Positions 44,701 to 53,700 of a DNA stretch of 64,000 bases are shown here, in pieces. A program made the translations under genes and the position numbers. Numbering within the stretch: the stretch's first letter is position 1; each line of letters begins with the position of its first letter. Source of the DNA: JAYKGU01 sp035285585 (lineage in GTDB: Bacteria > Cyanobacteriota > Cyanobacteriia > CAKZMO01); contig JAYKGU010000234.1 of NCBI GenBank assembly GCA_035285585.1, forward strand, positions 1 to 64,000. Reading direction: 5' to 3'. Below the pieces are notes generated by a model that worked only from the letters and a program-made list of their open reading frames with translations, made no database searches and had not been told where the DNA came from.

Positions 44701-47700
44701 GCTGAGATGCACCGTCCCCTGGCAGACCCAGTTCGGCAACCCGCCCTGATTGGCTACTGGCCCCTGGTGACCCTCCAGGCCGGACGGTTCACCCCTGACC
44801 GCTCGGCAGGAAACCGTCCCTTCCGCTTGGGAGGATTGGAGAGCAGCCGTCGCCCCGATGTGGTTACCCTGGTGCAGCGAGAACCGGGCTTCCTGGATCC
44901 GGGTCAGTCAGTCCTCACCCTCAGCGACTCCACGGCCCTACCCGGCGAACTGCCCATCCCACCCTTTAACGCGACGGTCGGCCCGAACCGCCAGCAGCGC
45001 ACTATTGAAGTCTGGTTCCGCAGTGAAAATCCCCTGCTGACCCGCTCTCAGGTTATCTATCGCGAGGGTGACGCCGACCAGGGGCTGAGCATCACCCTGG
45101 AGGCCGGGGTTCTCATCTTCAGGGGTTACAACCGCTCTGTAGAAGTCAGTGCTTGGGACAACAGTATCACCACCGACCGGGTCCGTGCGCGCCGCTGGCA
45201 CCATGCCGTCCTCGTTCTGAATGGGCGAGCCGATGTGCAGGACAACGGCTTCTGTGCCCTGCTGGATGGACAGATGATCGGTTCTCTACCGGGGGCACAA
45301 CTGGGTGGGGCGATCGCCCCCATCGCCATCGGCGGCATCGCCTTCACCCCCAGGATTGAACCTGCCGCCACGGATATCCCCGCTACCGCCACCGCTGTCC
45401 AGAAAACGGGCAACTGGCACACCACCGCTGCCGGTTATCTGCACGACCGAGGCAAACTCAAGGGGGCCAAGTCCCTGACCTTCCCCATCAGTCAGCCCAG
45501 CGGAACCTACCGTCTGTTCTTGCACTACCCGACAGACAATCCCCTCGCTCCCGCCCAGGCCAACAACGTTCCCGTCACCGTTACCCATGGGGCTGGCACC
45601 ACTTCCCTGACCCTGGATTTACGCCAGGGGGGCGGCGACCGTCCCATTGAGCTGGGGGTGTTTGAGCTGGCCTCCGGCACTCCCCAGGTGGTGCTTGAGA
45701 CCACCAACACGGCGGGATTGGTCATCGTTGAAAAACTGCGCCTGGTGCCCCTGCACTACCAGCAACCGGCTCCTCCCCCAACGCCCCTGACCACGGCTAT
45801 TCAAACAGAGGACGACTGGCTAGACGGGCAGATCAAAGAAGTGCGGATTTGGGAAGCGGTGCGCCTCCGGGACGACCTCTGGCAAACCCGGCATGATATT
45901 TCCACCGTCGATGCTGCGCTACGGCAACACTTGCTGTTCCATTGGGAAACCCAGTCTCTTCCTGCAGACAGTCCAGCCGTCCAGCCGCTGCGTTTGACCG
46001 AACGCCCCTCCTATCGGGGCATGGCCGCTACCCTTTCCTGGCCAGACCTGGCGGCCATTGTCACCCTCCAGCGCGACACCGATCTGCCCCTCGAGCGTCT
46101 GGCCGTCCTGTGGTCAAGCCTGCGCTATTTCGGCAATGGGGACGACCTCACCCTGTTCGATACCCTGTTTAACCCCCGAGGCACCGCCGACAGCAACCGC
46201 TGGAACTACTTCCCCAGTGAGCCTCGACGCTGGCAAGTCAGCAGCACCGACCCCGACCAGCGAGCCATTCGCAGTCGGCTGATGGCCGCATTCCGGGTGT
46301 CCCAGGCCGATTTGAACCGAATGGTTGCTGCTGTGGCTGGGGTGGAGAATGTGACCGAACTGGAGGCGGTCGATCTGGACGGCGATACCCTTACCCAGCT
46401 CTACCGCCTGGCCCTGCTGACCCAGGTACTGGATCTGTCCGTTCCCGATGTGCTGATACTGATGGCCCGACTCCAGCAAGAGGTGGGGTTAAACCCATTG
46501 GCCAACCTGACCCTGGTCGATATTGCCCAACTGCGGGAGCGGGTGACCTGGATGCAGGAGTCTGGCATTGACCTGACGGAATATGAGTTCCTGGTGGCCA
46601 ACCAGCCCGATCGCCGCATCGCTCCCCCCTACAACGATGGCAGCCTGGTGGATATCGCCACCGATGTGCTGGCCCAGGTGCAGCCCATCCTGCTCAGCCC
46701 GACCACCCTGGTGTCTCAGGATCCCATCATCAGCGAAGGTGTTGCCCGAGCCGTCTATGACGACCTGCTCAGGCCCACGGATGGCGAGGCCCAGGCCGAG
46801 GAAGTGACTCTGACGCTGCCCATTTCCGATGGTGAGGGGTTGCAGATCACCCTGGCCGTGCTTTCGCCCAGGTTTGACCAGTACGATAACCGGCAGGTCA
46901 TTCTCACGGCCCTGGGATACGACTCCCTGGCCGATCAGGCCGACAGAGAGGCGCTGGCAGCGCTGGCATCGAGCATCACAGAGGCTGTGACCGATCGACT
47001 CCGGGGGCTACACCGTGACCTTGACACCAGCCTGACCAATGCCCTGGCGACGCTGCTGGATACCAGTGCGGATCGCCTGGAGGCCATCTTTGACCGTACC
47101 GAGGGCAACTTTTATGGCAACAGCCAGTTGAAATCTGCTGCCCTGTTGCGGGTACTGAATGAGATGGCCGTGAGCCGGGTTGTGGAGCGTCAGTCTGACT
47201 CGGTGAAAGACTTGCTGGCAGACCTGGATCGGCTCTATAAAATCCTGTTCTTCCTCAGCCAGTTTGACCTGACGACGGAGGAACTGGAGACCTTACTGGA
47301 GACGCCTGCCATCTTTGGTCTGGCCGATGACAGGCTGCTGACGCCCCAATTTGCCGATCTGGAGCGCCTGTATCGGTTTGGGCAGCTTAAAACCCGCCTG
47401 CGTGACCCCGGCAACCGCCTGCTGGAGCTGATTCAGGTCAAAACTGAGACGGCAGAAGCGATCGCCGCTCTGACCGGCTGGCCTGCCAGCGAAATTCGCA
47501 CCCTGGCGACCGGGCTGGGCATTAACGACCCGGCAGACTACACTACCCTGGCGGTGCTCGACCAGCTGCACCAGGGCTTCCGCTTCCTGACTGCATTGGG
47601 AACGGATGCGGCCTCTCTGCTGGAACTGGCCAAACTGCCCAATGCCGACTTTGCCGCTTATCGCCGTCAGGCGGTGACCCTGCAAAATCTGCTGCGGGCT

Positions 47701-50700
47701 CGCTACACCGAAGACCAGTGGCCTCAAGTATGGACTCCCATTCACGATCGCCTCGCCACTCAGCAACGGGATAGCCTCACAGCCTATGCCCTGGAGTCCC
47801 TGGGCGATCGCATCAGCGGGCGTAAAAGCCCTGATTTGCTTTATGAATACTTGCTGATTGACGTACAGACCAGTAGTGCCGTACAAACTTCCCGGATTGT
47901 GCAAGCGATCGCCGCCCTGCAACTGTATGTGCAGCGGTGCCTGATGAACCTGGAACGGGGGGTTGACCCCAATCGCATTCCCCAGAATGAATGGCTGTGG
48001 ATGAAGAACTATCGGGTCTGGGAGGCCAACCGCAAGGTGTTCCTCTATCCCGAAAACTACATCGAGCCGGAACTGCGGGACACCAAAACGCCCCTCTTTG
48101 CCGACCTGGAGAGCGAACTGCAACAAAGCGATGTCAACAAAGACACCGTAGCGGCGGCCTATACCCGCTACCTCGACCGCTTTGCCGAAGTTGCCAACCT
48201 GACCATCGTCGGCAGCTACCTGGATACCCCTGAGTTGAATCTCGACGGTTCCGCCGAGCGGGATGCCACCCTGTATCTGGTGGGCCGGAATGAAGCGACC
48301 CAGGAATATTATTTGCGATCGCGCGTCCAAAAAGGCGAGGTGGCGGAGTGGAAACCCTGGGAAAAGATTGATGTTTCTATTAATGCCAAGTTTGTCTCCC
48401 CCGTGGTGGCCTTTAACAAGCTGTTTCTGTTCTGGGCCGAACTCCAGGAAAACTTTGTCACGGAAGATCGCATCTGGATTAATAGAAGTAGAAACTCCAG
48501 CGGCACTTACGATCGCCCCTACGATCAACTGGGTAACTTTATCGAATTACAAAGCAATACCGACGTCAACGATAACCGTCTCGATACCGTAAATAGTGAT
48601 GTCATTATCACGGATACGGATATTAACAGTGCTGAAAATAGAACCTTACGCGAAAGGTTTAATCAGCTTGTACAACTGAGGCGACAGGGTGAAACAATTG
48701 CTGATAGAGATAAACTTAATTTCCCCACTGTGGATGATGGGGGCAATAGCGTTCTCAGTTTAACTTACCGAGTCAACTACACTTTTTCAGAAAGGTATTT
48801 CATTTTCCTGGTTCCGTTCACACGAGTTGTATCCGGTAGTCAAACTATTACACTGGATAGTAATGCTGTGTCACCAATTGCGCCTGCGGGAAATTGGAGC
48901 AACTACAGCTACGAAATTATCAGTTTTCGCAAGCGACGAACGCTCTTTCCTGCGGATACCTATAACGAGCTGGATGGCGGATTTATTAACATCCAAACCC
49001 ACGTCATTAATGACAAACATGGGGTGATTCAACAGGTCAATCGTCCCGTTTCTAAACCCATCATCAAGTACACCTACTACAACTTTAGTCGCACCTGGGT
49101 ACAGCCCCAAACCTACGCCCAGTTAGAAGTGCAACTAAATGAATGGCGGCAGCGGCAGCCGAAATGGCAGCGGGTCTATGCTCAGCGCTGGCGGGAATCC
49201 TTTAGCGGCCCACCGCAGTCTCGCTCACCTGAACCCATTGATGACTTACGCGTCTTTCAGGTAGAGGGGGCAGCCACCCTGGTACGGCAAATTCCCAGCG
49301 GCTTTAGCCCACAAACACTGACCCTATCTTTCTGGCTGCGAGTCAATCCCTTTGGGGAGTTTATGTTTGCAGATGTTGATCGTCCTGCTGATCCTGGCTC
49401 GTTCCAACTTTTCCAATACGGTACGGGCAGCAACATCTTGCGGGGGGTACTAGCACGGCCCGTGGAGGCGATTGGCGAGGAACCCCAAATTTACCAGACG
49501 GTGAACCACAGCCAGAATGGCTTAGCAGATGTCAACAAGGCAATCACCGCACTACAAACCTTCAAGGGCAACACCTCAACAGCTAATCGCAATGCCTTGG
49601 CGCAAGCTTTCCAAACCATTAATCCAGACGTTGCAAGCACGACTATCGCTCAAGCCCGTCAAGCTGGAGACCGCTTGACCGACAGTTCCCCTGGTGACCA
49701 ACTGGCAACGGCGGTTGTAGCCAGTGCAGACGCAGCGCGGACAGCAATTTCTAGTCTGGTACAAAATCCCCCTGCCGCCGCACCGGCCCAACGGGGGGTA
49801 ACTGTGATTAATGCGTTAGTAACTGTAGGGGAACAGGCAATTGCCGCTGCCGCTGCCGCCCGTCTTGTGCTGGCAGCCATTCCTGGTACCAATATCCCTG
49901 ACAATTTGGTGCCTGAATCAGCTCGCACAGCTCTCGCTGCTGTACGAACTGCGGCCAGTAATGCCAGGACCTATGCCGCCTATGACCTCACTGCACCAGG
50001 GACGGTGCAAGCCCTGATCGCGGCAGGCCGTTTGGAAGCGCCTGAACGCAATGAACCCGCCCCAACGGAGCAGCAGATCAGGGATGCCATTAACAATGCT
50101 GTGGATGAGTTCATTACAACTGCCCTCAGCAATACCCAAACGGTGCTAACTAATGTGCAGCCTATTCTGAGCCAGACAAAAGACGTGAAAGCCCAGACCC
50201 CGAAGTGGCAGTTGGCCCTTCCCCGTCTGCAGCTCACCTTGGGAAATTCGACCCAGTCGATGCAGCCGTTTGCCTTACCCAGCCAGGGGCAAAACGATGT
50301 CTGGCGGCATATTGCGCTAGTGCTGCAATATCAGAGTCAGAGTAACCCCAATGGCTATCGGGTCACAACGCATGTTCACACCGCTGACCCAACCAATAAC
50401 AACCCCCGATCAGAAACCTTCTTCTTGGCGACATCGTCCCTACCGGCGGGCGCAAGGCTACGATTGGGAGCCACGAATAATCCCGACAACAACTTCAGTG
50501 GTAACAATGCCAATCAGGTGCCATCGGTGCAGCCCTGGATGAGCGAGTTTCGCTGGTGGAATGAGGCGCGATCGCAACCCACCATTGGGCAAGAGCGTTT
50601 CTTCCAGCAAAATGGCGATACCGATAGGTTGATTCACATTCCGCTGGATCGCTCCGGTTCCAGTGAGGATGCACTCTTGCTAGTGTCCGACCGGGAACCC

Positions 50701-53700
50701 AATTTAGGACTCCAGCGCACCTTTGCAACGGTGGTATTGTCTCAGTCCCGCGAACGCCTGTTGTTGCTATATGGTGACGTTCCCGTAACCTCTGGTCAAG
50801 AGACTGATGGACTGATTCGGACCTTCCGCAGTAATGCAGTGGATCAGCGCTTCAATTTCTTCTTGAGACCTAACAGTCAAAATTACGAAGATCTGAGCCT
50901 ATCTGACGCCAATACCCCCTTCATCGGTCTGGAAGGCCGCCCCGGCCTGTCCGCTGAAAACTATGCTGAGAATCGGGTCTATTCCCTGGAGCGGTATGCC
51001 CCTGGCGATCGCCAGCGGATTCAACAGGTCGCCGGTCTCCTGCCCCTGCCCACCGATATCGATAATGCTCGTACCGCTTTTGCCGATAACGCTAGCAACA
51101 GTGACGTTCTGCTGCGCGACTCGGTAAATGACAATCGCCTGATTGATCCAGTCGAAACGTCGGTGTTAGATGTGCATAATCAACCCGGCTGGTATGTGCT
51201 CGATATTGGCGACAGTCAGTTTTTAGTCACTGTTGCGGGGAGCAATAACGCTGTCCCGCAAACCGCTGAACAGCGGTTGGAGTACGTGAACCCATCCCGA
51301 ATCAGCAACACCGCCGCCGTAGATGTAGGCTTGCGGTATACCATTGACCGTGCCCTCGCCAATCCCTCAGCCCTTCACTTTGCCCGATTAAATACCTTTG
51401 CGGTGCAGAGCCTCAGCGATCGCCTGTTTGCCGAGGGCATTGATGGACTGCTGAGCCTCGCCTCCCAGAGTTTGCCTGAGCCAGATTTCGACTCCCTGAC
51501 AGGCAACAACGCCACGAACATCACCATCCAGGGGCCAAATGACGGCAACATCATTGACTTTGAAGGATCCTACGGGATTTACTACTGGGAAATTTTCTTC
51601 CACATTCCCTTCCTGATTGCCAACCAGCTCAACGCCAACCAGAACTTTGAGGCGGCCCAGAACTGGTACCACTACATCTTCAATCCCACTACTCCAGAAG
51701 TGGACAAGAACGGTGTGGCGGATCCGGGTAACACTCGCTACTGGCGCTTCCGGCCTTTCCGGGGTGAGCCGATAGAGACCCTGGTACAAATTCTCACCAA
51801 TCAGAACGCCCTGCGAGCCTACCGGGAAGACCCTTTTGATCCCCATGCCATCGCCCGCTTGCGGATTAACGCTTACCAGAAAGCGGTGGTCATGAAGTAC
51901 ATTGACAACTTGCTCGACTGGGGCGACACCCTCTTCCGGCAAGATACCCGTGAGTCGATCAACGAGGCGATTTTGCTGTACGTACTGGCCTTTAATCTGC
52001 TGGGTCCTCGGCCCCGCATTCGCCAGACCCGACCCTTTGAAACCGTGGGTACCTATGAAGATGTGCAGGCGGATCTGGCACGGGCGCAAATCCCCGACCT
52101 GCCCGACTTCCTGGCCAATGCCACTGACCCCGGTATTCCGCCCAACTTGCAGATTCCGTTCAACCCCCATCGCACGGTTTCCACCCGCTTCTGCACCCCC
52201 GAAAATGAACAGTTCGTTGGCTATTGGGATCGGGTGGAAGATCGGCTCTACAAGATTCGCCATAGCCTCAACATCGATGGTGTCTTCCGCAGTCTGGCCC
52301 TGTTCCAGCCCCCCATTGACCCGGCGGCCCTGGTCAATGCCGTGGCGGGGGGAGGTCTGGCGGGTGCCCTGGCCAGCGGCGTTGGTGCCAGTAGCCAGCC
52401 AGTGCCCCACTATCGCTACAGTTTCATGCTCAACACCGCGAAGGAGATGGCCAGTACCGTGATGGGCCTGGGCAGTGCCCTGCTGGACGCCCTGGAGAAA
52501 AAAGACGCCGAGGCTCTGGCCCTGTTGCAACAAACCCATGAGGCAGCATTACTCGATCTCACGACTGATATTAAACAGATGCAGATTCGCGCTGCCGAAA
52601 CCTCTCTCAGTGCTTTAGAAACGGGACTTGCCAGTGCTGAGTTCCGCCGCAACTGGTATCAGACCCGCATTGATGACAATCTCTCCCAGAAGGAACGTGA
52701 CCAAATCAATCTCATCATTTCCTCCACGGTGATCAAGACGACTGCTTCGGTAATGGAGTTTGGGGCATCTTTTTCCAGCGCCATACCTCAAATTACAGTA
52801 GGCGGTTCCGGAGCCTTTGGAAGTCCGGTCGCCACCGTTGAAACGGGCGGCGATGATTTTGCCGATGTCTTTTCCAAGGCAGCCGCAGCTTTAAAGATCG
52901 TATCAGAAGTGCTTAGTGACAGTGCAAATATCGTCGGTATGAAAGCTAGTTACGAACGTCGCAAGGCTGAATGGGAGCAACAGCGTGATCTAGCCGTATT
53001 CGAAATTACTCAGATTCAGTCACAGATTGCCGAGGCAGCGCTGCAAATACAGATCGCCCAGCGCGAGCTAGAGATTCATCAGCGCACTATCGAGCAACAT
53101 CGTGAAGTGGGGGCTTTTTATCGGCAAAAGTTCACCAATGAGGAACTTTACACCTGGATGTCAAGCCGTCTATCGGGGCTGTACTTCCAGACCTACAAGC
53201 TGGCCTACGACCTGGCCAAACAGGCGGAACGGGCCTACCAGTTCGAGTTCGGGGCTACCGACACCTACATCAGCTTTGGCCACTGGGATAGCCGCCGCCG
53301 GGGGCTGCTGGCCGGGGAAGCCCTGCTGCTGGATTTGGGCCGTCTGGAGAAGTCCGCCCTGGATCAAGACAGCCGCTATTTGGAAATTACCAAACCGATC
53401 TCCCTACTGCGACTTGATCCCCTAGCCTTCCTGGATCTCAAAACGACGGGACGATGCCAGTTCAAGCTGGACGAACTGCTGTTTGATCGCGACTTCCCCG
53501 GCCACTATTTCCGCATCATCAAGGCCGTTTCGCTGTCGATTCCCGCCGTCGTTGGCCCTTACCAGACGGTGAAAGCGACCCTCACCCAAACGGGCCACCA
53601 GACCCTGCTGGCTCCCGACCTTGGCGGCGTTCAATATTTGCTGGGTGAAACCAACGGCACCATCCCCGGCTCTATCCGGGCCGACTGGCGAGCCAATCAG

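Noticed and set aside
36900..46020. LamG array as a separate surface adhesin gene fused by mistake
   Set aside because: TcA-type sequence continues on both sides in one frame, and no stop or start region separates the parts.
47293..48528. Long minus-strand frames opposite the TcA gene (411 aa here, 383 aa at 51388-52539)
   Set aside because: They are complementary-strand shadows of a GC-rich gene. No family motifs or ribosome-binding sites support them.
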